From Candidatus Limnocylindrales bacterium (GTDB lineage: Bacteria > Chloroflexota > Limnocylindria > Limnocylindrales > CSP1-4): a stretch of 24,009 nucleotides of DNA. Positions 14,436 through 21,649 of the stretch are shown in pieces. The DNA is taken from the NCBI GenBank assembly GCA_030647575.1, contig JAUSJS010000091.1:1-24009 (forward strand), read 5' to 3'. The position numbers were made by a program, and so were the translations under genes. Numbering within the stretch: the stretch's first letter is position 1; every line of letters starts with the position of its first letter. The notes beneath the pieces are model-generated. The model worked only from the letters and a program-made list of their open reading frames with translations. It did not search any database and was not told the DNA's origin.

Positions 14436-14451
14436 CGCCTTCGGGCCGGGC

Positions 14452-14530
14452 GGTGACCTCCGTTCGGGCCATTCGTCACATGGCGAAGGACCGATAAGCG
14501 CGCAGGATAAGGCCACCGAAGGAGGTCGCC
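14452..14530 (+). promoter_or_regulatory. Leader able to hide the ribosome site of the stress-protein gene
   Basis: GGTGACCTCC (14452-14461) can pair with GGAGGTCGCC (14521-14530), the ribosome site directly before the ATG: 10 base pairs with one G-U. The stem can extend inward with TTCG/CGAA (14463-14466 with 14517-14520) and GGCC/GGCC (14467-14470 with 14511-14514). A smaller hairpin, TTCGTC/GGCGAA, lies in the loop at 14472-14487. TTCGGGCC also occurs a second time at 14440-14447, allowing an alternative fold. The structure could act as a thermosensor, or silence the gene when transcription reads through from the ECF operon. Pairing is read directly; function is inference. Confidence 0.4.
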
Positions 14531-15466
14531 ATGCGCATCCTGCTTGCAACCGATGGCTCCCGGGCGGCCGATCAAGCCCGTGATCTGGTGGCCGCGCTGC
14601 CATGGCGCGAGGGCGGCCGCGTCCGGGTCGTGAGCGTCGCGCCGACCCGGACAGAAATCCTTGGCGTCCCGTGGACGGTGGACGTCCTGCCGGATGCCGA
14701 CCAGCTCGAGGACGAGATCCTGCGCGTCCATCGCGATGCGCTCGAGACCGCCAAGCGGGAGATCAGCTCGGCCCGCCCCGACCTGGTCATCGAACCGATC
14801 CTGATCCGCGGGCGCGCCGCCAGCGCCATCGTGGACGAAGCCCGAGCCATGCCGGCCGACTTGATCGTCGTCGGGCACCGCGGTCATGGCCGCTGGGAGT
14901 CGATGCTGCTCGGTTCGGTCTCGTCGGAGGTCGTCGACCACGCGCCGTGTCCGGTTCTCGTGGCTCGCGACGAGCGGCTCGGACCCGTCGTCTTCGCCGA
15001 CGACGGTTCGGCGAGCGCCCGGACGGCCGAGGCAGTGCTGAGCAGCTGGCCGCTCTTCACCGGGCTGCCGGTCACGGTCCTGACCGTGGCCGAGGAGGCG
15101 TTCTCGTACGCCGCGGCACTGGCCCCGCTGCTCTATTCGGAAACGATGGCCCAGTACGCGGATTCGACCCACGAGCTCGAACGCATCGCCCGAGAGGAGA
15201 ATGAGGCAGCCGCCGGGCGGTTGCGCGAGGCTGGTTTCGAGGCGACCGGGCTCATTCGTGCGGGCGATGCCGCGCACGAGATCGTCGCCGTGGCACGAGA
15301 ACGTGAGGCCGGTCTGATCGTTGTCGGGTCGCGCGGGCAGACAGGGCTGCGTCGGTTGATCCTCGGCAGCGTCGCCAGGAACGTCCTGCTGCATGCGCCG
15401 TGCTCCGTGCTCGTCGTTCGGGAGATGGCGCCACCGTCGCCCGCCGAATCGGCTCGCGGGGAGTAA
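14531..15466 (+). CDS. Universal stress protein, tandem UspA domains
   Basis: A cytoplasmic nucleotide-binding stress protein of 311 residues with two Usp domains, about 1-146 and 157-300. Each has the ATP-binding GxxGx9G(S/T) motif: GHRGHGRWESMLLGSVS in the first and GSRGQTGLRRLILGSVA in the second, each followed by the HAPC(P/S)VLV strand. The N-terminal MRILLATDGS carries the Asp that contacts adenine; the second domain starts VVFADDGSASA. Both domains therefore look able to bind ATP. A perfect GGAGG lies 5 bases before the ATG but could be paired in the leader. The gene follows the ECF operon after 95 bases. Its physiological trigger is unknown. Confidence 0.94.
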   Translation: MRILLATDGSRAADQARDLVAALPWREGGRVRVVSVAPTRTEILGVPWTVDVLPDADQLEDEILRVHRDALETAKREISSARPDLVIEPILIRGRAASAIVDEARAMPADLIVVGHRGHGRWESMLLGSVSSEVVDHAPCPVLVARDERLGPVVFADDGSASARTAEAVLSSWPLFTGLPVTVLTVAEEAFSYAAALAPLLYSETMAQYADSTHELERIAREENEAAAGRLREAGFEATGLIRAGDAAHEIVAVAREREAGLIVVGSRGQTGLRRLILGSVARNVLLHAPCSVLVVREMAPPSPAESARGE

Positions 15467-15475
15467 ACGGAACAG

Positions 15476-15494
15476 GTCAGCGCTCGCCGCTGAC
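15476..15494 (+). terminator. Hairpin after universal stress protein gene
   Basis: GTCAGCG-ctcgc-CGCTGAC is a perfect 7-base stem with a 5-base loop starting 10 bases after the stop. There is no U-tract. Candidate terminator separating this gene from the peptidase promoter. Confidence 0.5.
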
Positions 15495-15539
15495 ACGCGC
15501 GCGTCTGGGAGGCGGCACGGGCGCGCCTGGCACGTCCGC

Positions 15540-15545
15540 TATCCT
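15540..15545 (+). promoter_or_regulatory. -10 box for leaderless start of lipoprotein peptidase
   Basis: TATCCT, 7 bases before the ATG at 15553. No ribosome site is present between the box and the start. Confidence 0.5.
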
Positions 15546-15552
15546 GCCCACG

Positions 15553-17097
15553 ATGACTTGGCCTGGCCGAGCCCGCGATCGCCTTGCCGCCCTCCTGACC
15601 GTCGTGCTCGTGGCAGCCTGCGCTCCAGCCATCCCGTCTGCCAGTCCGCCGCTGGCGACCTCGGCGGCCGCCGCGACGGCGACCCCGCAGACCAGCGCCT
15701 CCTCGTCCCTCGCGGCCGCGCCGACGGTGAGGCCCGCTCGCTGGACCGACTGCGGGGGAGGCTTCAGCTGCGCCGAGATCCGCGTGCCGCGCGACTATAC
15801 GGCCCCGTCCGACGGATACCTCAACATCTCGATCATCCGGGCCGCCGCAACGAAACCAGCCAAGCGAATCGGTTCACTGTTGATCAATCCTGGCGGGCCG
15901 GGCGCCTCCGGGGTCGAGTTCGTGCGCGAAGGCGCGAGCAGCTTCCCGGACGAGCTGCGCGAGCGGTTCGACCTCGTCGGCTTCGATCCTCGCGGGGTGA
16001 ACTCGAGCACGGCGATCCGCTGCATCGACAATCTCGACGGCCACAATGCGCTCGACCCGTCGCCTGACGACGCCGCCGAGCTCGAGGCACTGGTCGAGTC
16101 CGCGCACGATTACGCCGACGCGTGCGCGCGGCGCAACGACGCGACCCTGCCGTACCTATCGACCGACGCGGTGGCGCGGGACCTGGACCTGATCCGTACC
16201 GCCGTCGGCGACGAGCAGCTGACCTACCTCGGGTTCTCCTACGGAACGCTCATCGGGGCCCTCTACGCCGAGCGCTTCCCGGACCACATCCGGGCGATGG
16301 TGCTCGATGGCGCGGTCGACCCGTCGCTCGACCTCGAGGCGTTCCGGGCCGGCCAGGCGAAGGCGTTCGAAGGCGCGCTGACCCGTTTCCTCGATGACTG
16401 CGCAGGGCGCTCGAAGTGCGCCTTCAACGAAGGCGGCTACTCGGCCCGTGCGTTCGATGCGCTGATGGCCTCGATCGACAGGAAGCCGATTCCGGCGCTG
16501 CAGCTGCGCGATCCCCGGCCGGTGGGACCGGGTCTCGCCTGGTATGCCGTGCTCGCCGGGCTCTACTCGGAGTCATTCTGGCCCGTGCTCGCAACGGCAC
16601 TGGCACAGGCCAAGAACGGCGACGGGTCGCTCATGTTGGTGATCTCGGACCCGTTCCGGGGCCGCAAACCCAATGGCTCGTACTCCAACATGCAGGACGC
16701 CTACACGGCGAACACCTGCCTCGATTATCCGGCGCCGACGGACGTTACGGTCTACACGAGTTGGGCCATGCGGCTCGCCAAGTCAGCGCCGCATTTCGGG
16801 CAACTCATCGCGTACAACGACTTGATCTGCGCGTTCTGGTCCGTCCCGGCCCAGGGGACGCCGCGCCCCGTCAGCGCAAAGGGCGCGCCGCCGATCGTGG
16901 TCGTGGGCACGACCGGCGACCCGGCCACTCCCTACCAGTCGGCGGAGGCCCTCGCGGTTCAGCTCGAGTCCGGCGTGCTGGTCACCCGCGAGGGCGAGGG
17001 CCACACCGGGTATCTGGCCAGCGAGTGCGTCGAGGAGGCGGTCGACGCCTACCTGCTCGAGTTGACCGTGCCGAAGGACGGGCTGACCTGCGAGTAG
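15553..17097 (+). CDS. Secreted alpha/beta-hydrolase, tripeptidyl-aminopeptidase (TAP/S33) type lipoprotein
   Basis: An exported peptidase of 514 residues. A signal sequence with a lipobox VAAC places the lipidated Cys at 23, followed by a Ser/Ala/Thr-rich linker to about 60. The alpha/beta-hydrolase core has the oxyanion-hole NPGGPGASG (about 114-122), VGFDPRGVNSS, and the nucleophile elbow GFSYGT. The catalytic Asp is in VGTTGDPATPY and the His in EGEGHTGYL, with the C-terminal TAP-like domain and Cys-containing tail (GLTCE) typical of Streptomyces SlpD/TAP relatives. It probably releases tripeptides or amino acids from the N-terminus of extracellular peptides. The ATG at 15553 is chosen over upstream in-frame ATGs because of the -10 box and the signal peptide. 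Confidence 0.92.
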   Translation: MTWPGRARDRLAALLTVVLVAACAPAIPSASPPLATSAAAATATPQTSASSSLAAAPTVRPARWTDCGGGFSCAEIRVPRDYTAPSDGYLNISIIRAAATKPAKRIGSLLINPGGPGASGVEFVREGASSFPDELRERFDLVGFDPRGVNSSTAIRCIDNLDGHNALDPSPDDAAELEALVESAHDYADACARRNDATLPYLSTDAVARDLDLIRTAVGDEQLTYLGFSYGTLIGALYAERFPDHIRAMVLDGAVDPSLDLEAFRAGQAKAFEGALTRFLDDCAGRSKCAFNEGGYSARAFDALMASIDRKPIPALQLRDPRPVGPGLAWYAVLAGLYSESFWPVLATALAQAKNGDGSLMLVISDPFRGRKPNGSYSNMQDAYTANTCLDYPAPTDVTVYTSWAMRLAKSAPHFGQLIAYNDLICAFWSVPAQGTPRPVSAKGAPPIVVVGTTGDPATPYQSAEALAVQLESGVLVTREGEGHTGYLASECVEEAVDAYLLELTVPKDGLTCE

Positions 17098-17104
17098 GCC
17101 CGAC

Positions 17105-17125
17105 GATCAGCGTTCGCGGTTGATC
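17105..17125. terminator. UUCG-tetraloop hairpin between convergent genes
   Basis: GATCAGCG-ttcg-CGGTTGATC folds with the stable UUCG loop: GATCA pairs with TGATC, one G-U pair and one bulged G follow, and CG/CG closes the loop. It starts 8 bases after the peptidase stop and lies before the 3' end of the Mec-like gene. Candidate terminator. Confidence 0.5.
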
Positions 17126-17164
17126 CAGACGCCTCCCGGACCCGCGTAGCTCGCGCCCTCGCCA

Positions 17165-17629
17165 TCACCCGAGCGCCACCTCGTGGATCTCGCCGTGGAC
17201 GATTCGCCAGGCTCGAACGCCCGGACCCCCGGTCTGGGTATCCAGCGGGTCGTCCGCTAGCGACACCAGCAGGTAGAGGGAGTCGGGGTAGAAGGCCAGG
17301 CCGACGTCCGTCGGCGACGGCACGGCCGGAGTATGGGTATGGGAATGGACGATCCCCCAGAAGACCTCGTCGGCGTCGTCGGTTGCGATCGTCAGGCGCA
17401 GGAGGTCGTCAGGGTCGATCTCGTAACGGTAGGGCGACGCGGCCTTGTTCCGAGTTGGCTCAAATCGCAGGGCACGGCCACCGTCCGCCACTGGCGCATC
17501 GCCCACGATCAGGCCGCACATCTCGTTTGGATACTCGGCTCGGGCGCTCGCGACGATCTGCTCGCGAATCTCGGGCGGCAGCTTGGCTGTGGATGGACCC
17601 GGGTCGCGGCCGCCGCCAACGCGGTTCAT
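17165..17629 (-). CDS. mec: JAMM metallopeptidase, Mec-like (CysO-cysteine hydrolase)
   Basis: A zinc JAB1/MPN-type peptidase of 154 residues. The JAMM residues are all present: Glu36 in PNEMCGL, then His95 and His97 in VHSHTHTPAVPSPTD with Ser105 and Asp108, matching HxHx7SxxD. In Mycobacterium tuberculosis the homologous Mec+ cuts cysteine off the C-terminus of CysO after CysM has loaded it. Here the gene follows cysM- and cysO-like genes on the same strand, which strongly supports that role. The ATG at 17629 is the simplest start, but the frame stays open upstream and GTG at 17665 is possible. A 79-base gap separates it from cysM, longer than the other gaps in the operon. Confidence 0.88.
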   Translation of the reverse strand: MNRVGGGRDPGPSTAKLPPEIREQIVASARAEYPNEMCGLIVGDAPVADGGRALRFEPTRNKAASPYRYEIDPDDLLRLTIATDDADEVFWGIVHSHTHTPAVPSPTDVGLAFYPDSLYLLVSLADDPLDTQTGGPGVRAWRIVHGEIHEVALG

Positions 17630-17708
17630 GTCTGCGCCCACTCGAGTGCGCGCGGCCGCAACCACTCTCCGTGACGATCGCCCTTGGGAAGGCGTCGAAC
17701 AGGAGGCC

Positions 17709-18764
17709 TCACCACCAGTTGACGCCGCCCTCGAGAGCCTCCTCCATCTCGTCGAGGTTGGTCGAGAAGGTGCCTGCCGAGAGGTACTTCCAGCCGCCGT
17801 CGGGCAGGAGCGCCACGATCGTGCCGCGATCCATCTCCTGGGCAACCCGTGCGGCGGCCACGAGCACGGCCCCACACGACGGCCCTCCGAAGATGCCCTC
17901 GCGGAAGACCAGGTCGCGCAACGCCACGACCGCATCGCGATTGGAGACAAGCAGCTTTGCGTCGATGAGGGAGGGGTCCAGGATCTCGGGGATGAACCCT
18001 TCGTCGAGCGAGCGCAGACCCTGGACGAGCTCACCGGGCATCGGCTCCGCGGCCACCACCCGGACGCCCGGCTTGTGCTCCCGCAGGTAGCGCGACACGC
18101 CCATCAGCGTCCCGGCCGTGCCGAGCCCGGCGACGAAGACGTCGATCTCGGGGCAGTCGGCCAGGATCTCGGGGCCGGTGGTCTCGTAGTGGGCCTGCGG
18201 GTTCGCGGGATTGCCGTACTGGTAGGGCATCACGAAGCGCTCGTCCTTGCTGACCAAGTGCTTGGCCAGGGCGATCGCCCCGTTGCTGCCCAGCGCGCCG
18301 GGTGAGTCGATCACCTCCGCCCCGAAGAGCGCCGCCATCTGGCGCCGCTCGTTGGTCACGTTGTCCGGCATGACCAGGGCGACGCGATAGCCCTTGCGCC
18401 GCCCGATCATCGCCAGGGCGATACCGGTGTTGCCCGAGGTCGGCTCGAGGATGATCGAATCCTCGTGCAGCAGGCCGCGCCGCTCGAGGTCCTCGATCAG
18501 GTACTTGGCGACCCGATCCTTGACCGAGCCGGTCGGGTTGAGCATCTCCAGCTTGGCGAAGATGCGGACGGCCGGATTCGGGGACATCCGCGGGATCTCG
18601 ACCAGCGGCGTGTACCCGATCGCGTCGAGAATGCTCTCGAACCGCCCACCGTGGCGGGGCAGGTCGTCGTGGTCGTGGACGTGCGGGTGCCCCGCGCCGA
18701 CGTCGGCCCCGAGCGCGCGCTCGCGGTCGTCGGGCTCGATGGCCCGACGGGCCGGCATGGCCAT
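17709..18764 (-). CDS. cysM: CysM-like cysteine synthase (sulfur-carrier dependent), His-rich N-terminus
   Basis: A fold-type II PLP enzyme that replaces the side-chain leaving group of an activated serine with sulfur. It has 351 residues. The PLP Lys is 82 in NPTGSVKDR, the substrate loop is PTSGNTG (about 108-114), the PLP phosphate loop is GLGTAGTLMGV, and a Ser-containing PSCGAVL precedes the C-terminus. Mycobacterial CysM takes O-phosphoserine and thiocarboxylated CysO; that use is inferred here from the cysO, moeZ and mec neighbours. The first 40 residues are an unusual extension with a His/Asp cluster (HPHVHDHDD, 26-34) that could bind metal. The ATG lies 4 bases after the CysO stop; a second ATG two codons on is also possible. 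Confidence 0.92.
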   Translation of the reverse strand: MAMPARRAIEPDDRERALGADVGAGHPHVHDHDDLPRHGGRFESILDAIGYTPLVEIPRMSPNPAVRIFAKLEMLNPTGSVKDRVAKYLIEDLERRGLLHEDSIILEPTSGNTGIALAMIGRRKGYRVALVMPDNVTNERRQMAALFGAEVIDSPGALGSNGAIALAKHLVSKDERFVMPYQYGNPANPQAHYETTGPEILADCPEIDVFVAGLGTAGTLMGVSRYLREHKPGVRVVAAEPMPGELVQGLRSLDEGFIPEILDPSLIDAKLLVSNRDAVVALRDLVFREGIFGGPSCGAVLVAAARVAQEMDRGTIVALLPDGGWKYLSAGTFSTNLDEMEEALEGGVNWW

Positions 18765-18768
18765 CGCC

Positions 18769-19041
18769 TCAGCCCCCGGCCATCGCCGGGAGCAGGCGAA
18801 CCTCATCGGCGGGCGCGACCGCCGTGTCCAGCCCGGCCAGGTAGCGGACATCCTGGCCGTTGACGTAGACGTTGACGAACCGGTTGAGGTCGCCGTCCTC
18901 GGTCAGCAGCTGCGACCCGAGGGATGGGTGCTTCGCCACGAGGGCCTCGACGACGCCACGAATGGAGTCACCCTCGAGCTCGAGCGACTTGACGCCGCCG
19001 ACGTTGGCCCGCAGCACGCCCGGGATGAAGACCGTGCTCAC
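18769..19041 (-). CDS. cysO: MoaD/ThiS/CysO-like sulfur carrier protein
   Basis: A 90-residue ubiquitin-fold sulfur carrier ending in the required Gly-Gly (LLPAMAGG). The C-terminal Gly is adenylated by the MoeB-like partner and turned into a thiocarboxylate that donates sulfur. Typical features are VEALVAKHPSLGSQL (about 31-45), the NRFVNVYVNGQDVRYL strand pair (about 53-68) and the VRLLPAMAGG tail. It starts at GTG inside the stop of the MoeB-like gene (4-base overlap) and is followed after 4 bases by the CysM-like gene. This tight packing singles out cysteine synthesis as its job over molybdopterin or thiamine, although carriers of this type can be shared. Confidence 0.93.
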   Translation of the reverse strand: MSTVFIPGVLRANVGGVKSLELEGDSIRGVVEALVAKHPSLGSQLLTEDGDLNRFVNVYVNGQDVRYLAGLDTAVAPADEVRLLPAMAGG

Positions 19042-20264
19042 GCCCGAGCCTCCGGCGAGACCTTGCCGGCCAGACCGGTCGTGGTCAGCAGGAACGGCGC
19101 GTCGGCGCCCACGTTGGCGACCGCCAGCGGCCGGCCGGCCGCCCGGGCCTCGACCGCCGCGTCGGAGCAGATCGGGCAGTTCGGGTCGCGGCGCAGTTTC
19201 AGTTCGGTGAACTCGGTCTCGAGGGCATCGAACAGGACCAGCCGGCCGGCCAGCGTCTGGCCGATCCCGAGCAGGATCTTGAGCGCCTCGTTGGCCTGCA
19301 GCAGCCCCAGGATCCCGGGCACCACGCCCAGCACGCCGGCCACCGAGCAGCCGGGCGCGAGCTCCGGCGGCGGCGGGGTCGGGTAGAGGCAGCGGTAGCA
19401 CGGCCCCTCGTATGGGATAAAGGTTGTGAGCTGGCCCTCGAACCGGAAGACGCTGGCATGGACGACCGGGATGCCGGCGGCGACCGCCGCGTCGTTGAGG
19501 ATGTAGCGGGTCTCGAACGTGTCGGTGCCGTCGAGGATCACGTCGTAGCCGGCGATGATCCGCTCGACGTTCGCGGCGACCAGCATCTCTTCGTGGGCGA
19601 CGACCTTGATGTCGGGGTTGAGGGCGTTGATCGAGCGGCGCGCCGACTCGGTCTTGCGCTCCCCCACCCGATCGGTCGTGTGCAGGATCTGGCGCTGCAG
19701 GTTGCTGATGTCGACGACGTCGAAGTCGACGATCCCGATCGTGCCGACGCCCGCGGCAGCGAGATAGAGCGAGGCCGGCGAACCGAGGCCCCCGGCGCCG
19801 ATCAGCAGGGCCTTCGAGCCGAGGAGCCTGGCCTGGCCCGCCGCGCCGACCTCGGGGATCAGCAGGTGGCGGCTGTAGCGGAGCTTCTGCTCGGCGCTCA
19901 GGACGACCGGCGTCTCGAACTCGAGGCCGGCGCCTTTCCAGGCCTGGAAACCGCCCGACATGGAGGCCACATTGGTGTAGCCCATCTCGGACAGGGTCTG
20001 GGCCGCGAACAGCGAGCGCACGCCGCCGGCGCAATAGAGGATCACCGGCGCATCGCGATCCGGGACCGCGCCTTCGATCTGCCCCTCGATGTAGCTCTTG
20101 GAGACGTGGCGGGCGCCGGGCAGGTGGCCCTGCTCCCACTCGGACGCCTCGCGGACGTCGACGATGGTGGTCGAGCCCGCGGGGAGGGCGTCGACCTCCT
20201 GCGGGGTGACTTCCTTGATTTGCGCTCGCGCCTCGCGAACGAGGTCGGCGTATGACTTTGGCAT
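19038..20264 (-). CDS. Rhodanese-MoeB/ThiF fusion activating the sulfur carrier
   Basis: A 408-residue fusion. Residues about 16-118 form a rhodanese domain with active-site Cys78 in YCAGGVRS; residues about 122-400 form an E1-like adenylyltransferase. The latter has the ATP loop GAGGLGSP (156-163), NLQRQIL, DGTDTFETRYILND, the zinc ligands CYRC (289, 292) and CPIC near the C-terminus, and GCSVAGVLGV with a conserved Cys306. It should adenylate the CysO tail and pass sulfur to it from the rhodanese persulfide. M. tuberculosis MoeZ has the reverse order, MoeB then rhodanese. The start MPKSYADL is chosen because homology-like sequence begins there; the frame is open further up but contains only low-complexity residues. 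Confidence 0.93.
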   Translation of the reverse strand: MPKSYADLVREARAQIKEVTPQEVDALPAGSTTIVDVREASEWEQGHLPGARHVSKSYIEGQIEGAVPDRDAPVILYCAGGVRSLFAAQTLSEMGYTNVASMSGGFQAWKGAGLEFETPVVLSAEQKLRYSRHLLIPEVGAAGQARLLGSKALLIGAGGLGSPASLYLAAAGVGTIGIVDFDVVDISNLQRQILHTTDRVGERKTESARRSINALNPDIKVVAHEEMLVAANVERIIAGYDVILDGTDTFETRYILNDAAVAAGIPVVHASVFRFEGQLTTFIPYEGPCYRCLYPTPPPPELAPGCSVAGVLGVVPGILGLLQANEALKILLGIGQTLAGRLVLFDALETEFTELKLRRDPNCPICSDAAVEARAAGRPLAVANVGADAPFLLTTTGLAGKVSPEARA

Positions 20265-20330
20265 GGGGCGAAGGGCTCCGATGATCGACAGGCTGGCAGC
20301 CGTGCGGCGCCAGGGCGGTGGGGATAAGGC

Positions 20331-20360
20331 CCGCGGACGGATCCGCGGCTCGACGAGCCG
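20331..20360. repeat. Overlapping hairpins between sufU and the rhodanese-MoeB gene
   Basis: The 139-base gap holds CCGCGGA-cgga-TCCGCGG (20331-20348) and CGGCTCG-a-CGAGCCG (20346-20360). These are two perfect 7-base dyads that share three bases and so exclude each other. It could be a terminator, an attenuator or an mRNA processing site that sets sufU and moeB levels apart. No U-tract. Confidence 0.4.
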
Positions 20361-20403
20361 GCTCAGGCCGGCCGGCGACACCTGCAGCGGCGCTCGATCC
20401 GGC

Positions 20404-20820
<417 letters not shown>

Positions 20821-20829
20821 GCTCGCCGG

Positions 20830-20835
20830 AGTGTA
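20830..20835 (-). promoter_or_regulatory. -10 box upstream of sufU
   Basis: TACACT on the minus strand, 9 bases before the ATG at 20820. The same hexamer serves purK and the small membrane protein. It would let sufU be transcribed independently of sufS. Confidence 0.45.
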
Positions 20836-20878
20836 GCGCGAGACGCCAATCCCGACCAGCAAGGTCGGAATTCGATGC

Positions 20879-21313
20879 CTACGAAGTAAGCGCCGGGGCG
20901 GGCGATGTCGTTGTTCGCTCGCCGGGATCAACTAGGCGCCGGCTGGTCGACATTTCCGCCCGACCACCTTGTACCTGAACGAGCATTCCAAGATCGTTAC
21001 GGAACGTAACTTGGATATTCGACAATGCCGGGCGGCCGCCCGTTCGAACATACCGATCGATAGCTTGCCGAACCACATCGCTGAACGTCTCGTGACGCTC
21101 CCTGGAAAGGCCCTGCAGAGACTCGAAAACCTCGCGATCCAGGCGAAGAGAGAACTGAACCGTACTCGGTCGCAACCGAGCTGGGAGGCTGGTCGCCTCT
21201 TCCCAGGCGTAGTCCTCAGGCTCTCCAACTACTTGTCGCTCAGATGCTGACAGGCGGTCGAAGCTCTGTTTCTTGCTCTTCGGCACAGGGTCCCCTTTTC
21301 TCATCGATTTCAT
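20879..21313 (-). CDS. Ribbon-helix-helix (CopG/BrnA-like) antitoxin
   Basis: A 144-residue DNA-binding antitoxin. Residues about 48-92 form the RHH domain: LRPSTVQFSLRLDREVFESL, with the DNA-reading strand, then RERHETFSDVVRQAIDRYVR. The N-terminal half (SASERQVVGEPEDYAWEEATSLPAR) is the kind of acidic region that wraps the toxin. The C-terminal tail beyond about 95 has no recognised domain. It starts 4 bases after the stop of the toxin reading frame, so both come from one transcript, toxin first, as in BrnT-BrnA pairs. It probably represses the promoter at about 21620-21650. The open reading frame is intact while the toxin is broken. Confidence 0.8.
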   Translation of the reverse strand: MKSMRKGDPVPKSKKQSFDRLSASERQVVGEPEDYAWEEATSLPARLRPSTVQFSLRLDREVFESLQGLSRERHETFSDVVRQAIDRYVRTGGRPALSNIQVTFRNDLGMLVQVQGGRAEMSTSRRLVDPGERTTTSPAPALTS

Positions 21314-21317
21314 GTTC

Positions 21318-21582
21318 CTACGTATCCCAGGCCGTGTATGCCAGCCAAGATTGCGGATCGTCAGTGGGCAAGATTACAACGGTGATGCGCCGGCCGGACA
21401 GCGTTCGTCCCAGGAATAGGTACGGGGGCAATGCCGCCCTTTCGGTTCCTGATGATCAGCCGTCGGCCATACCAGGCCTCGATCGCCTCGTCACACGAGA
21501 CCACACGACGGCCAGCATTCGCCTGGTGAGCCTCGAAGGTGTCGTGACAATGGAGGTCATCAAAGTCGGGCAAGCTCGGCAA
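21318..21582 (-). pseudogene. Frameshifted BrnT-like toxin
   Basis: A degraded toxin gene just ahead of the RHH antitoxin. One frame gives LPDFDDLHCHDTFEAHQA, then VVSCDEAIEAWYGRRLIIRN. After the C-run at 21424-21429 homology jumps to another frame that reads YLFLGRTLSGRRITVVILP and ends AYTAWDT at a stop at 21318-21320. Together these match the BrnT-like layout: DEAIEA helix, RxxKG, YLxLGRTxxGRxxxVV, then a TAxD end. A single extra base in or near the C-run explains the break. Staying in the first frame gives a stop at 21361. A start at a TTG (21582 or 21573) is likely because the upstream ATG lies before the expected transcription start. A sequencing error is possible. Confidence 0.65.
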
Positions 21583-21611
21583 ACTCCGGTAAGTCGAGTT
21601 GGCGTGATCCC

Positions 21612-21649
21612 TTGACAGCGAGTATCCCATCGGGATACATTGGTGTCAA
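21612..21649. promoter_or_regulatory. Overlapping divergent promoters sharing a 17-base palindrome
   Basis: Plus strand: TTGACA (21612-21617), 18 bases, TACATT (21636-21641), then 7 bases to the ATG at 21649. Minus strand: TTGACA (21649-21644), 17 bases, GATACT (21626-21621). Between them lies GTATCCCATCGGGATAC (21622-21638), a perfect palindrome with 7-base arms and a 3-base centre that covers most of both spacers and part of each -10 box. A dimeric RHH repressor bound here would shut off both promoters. These are the only clear consensus -35 boxes I found in the window. Confidence 0.7.

Noticed and set aside
15487..15502. GC-alternating run near the stress-protein terminator as a Z-DNA or repeat element
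   Set aside because: CGCGCGCG is short and expected at this base composition.
21361..21630. An independent 89-codon gene starting at the ATG at 21630
   Set aside because: The ATG lies inside the palindrome and upstream of the predicted transcription start, and the C-terminal 20 residues are frameshifted nonsense; the homologous end is in another frame.
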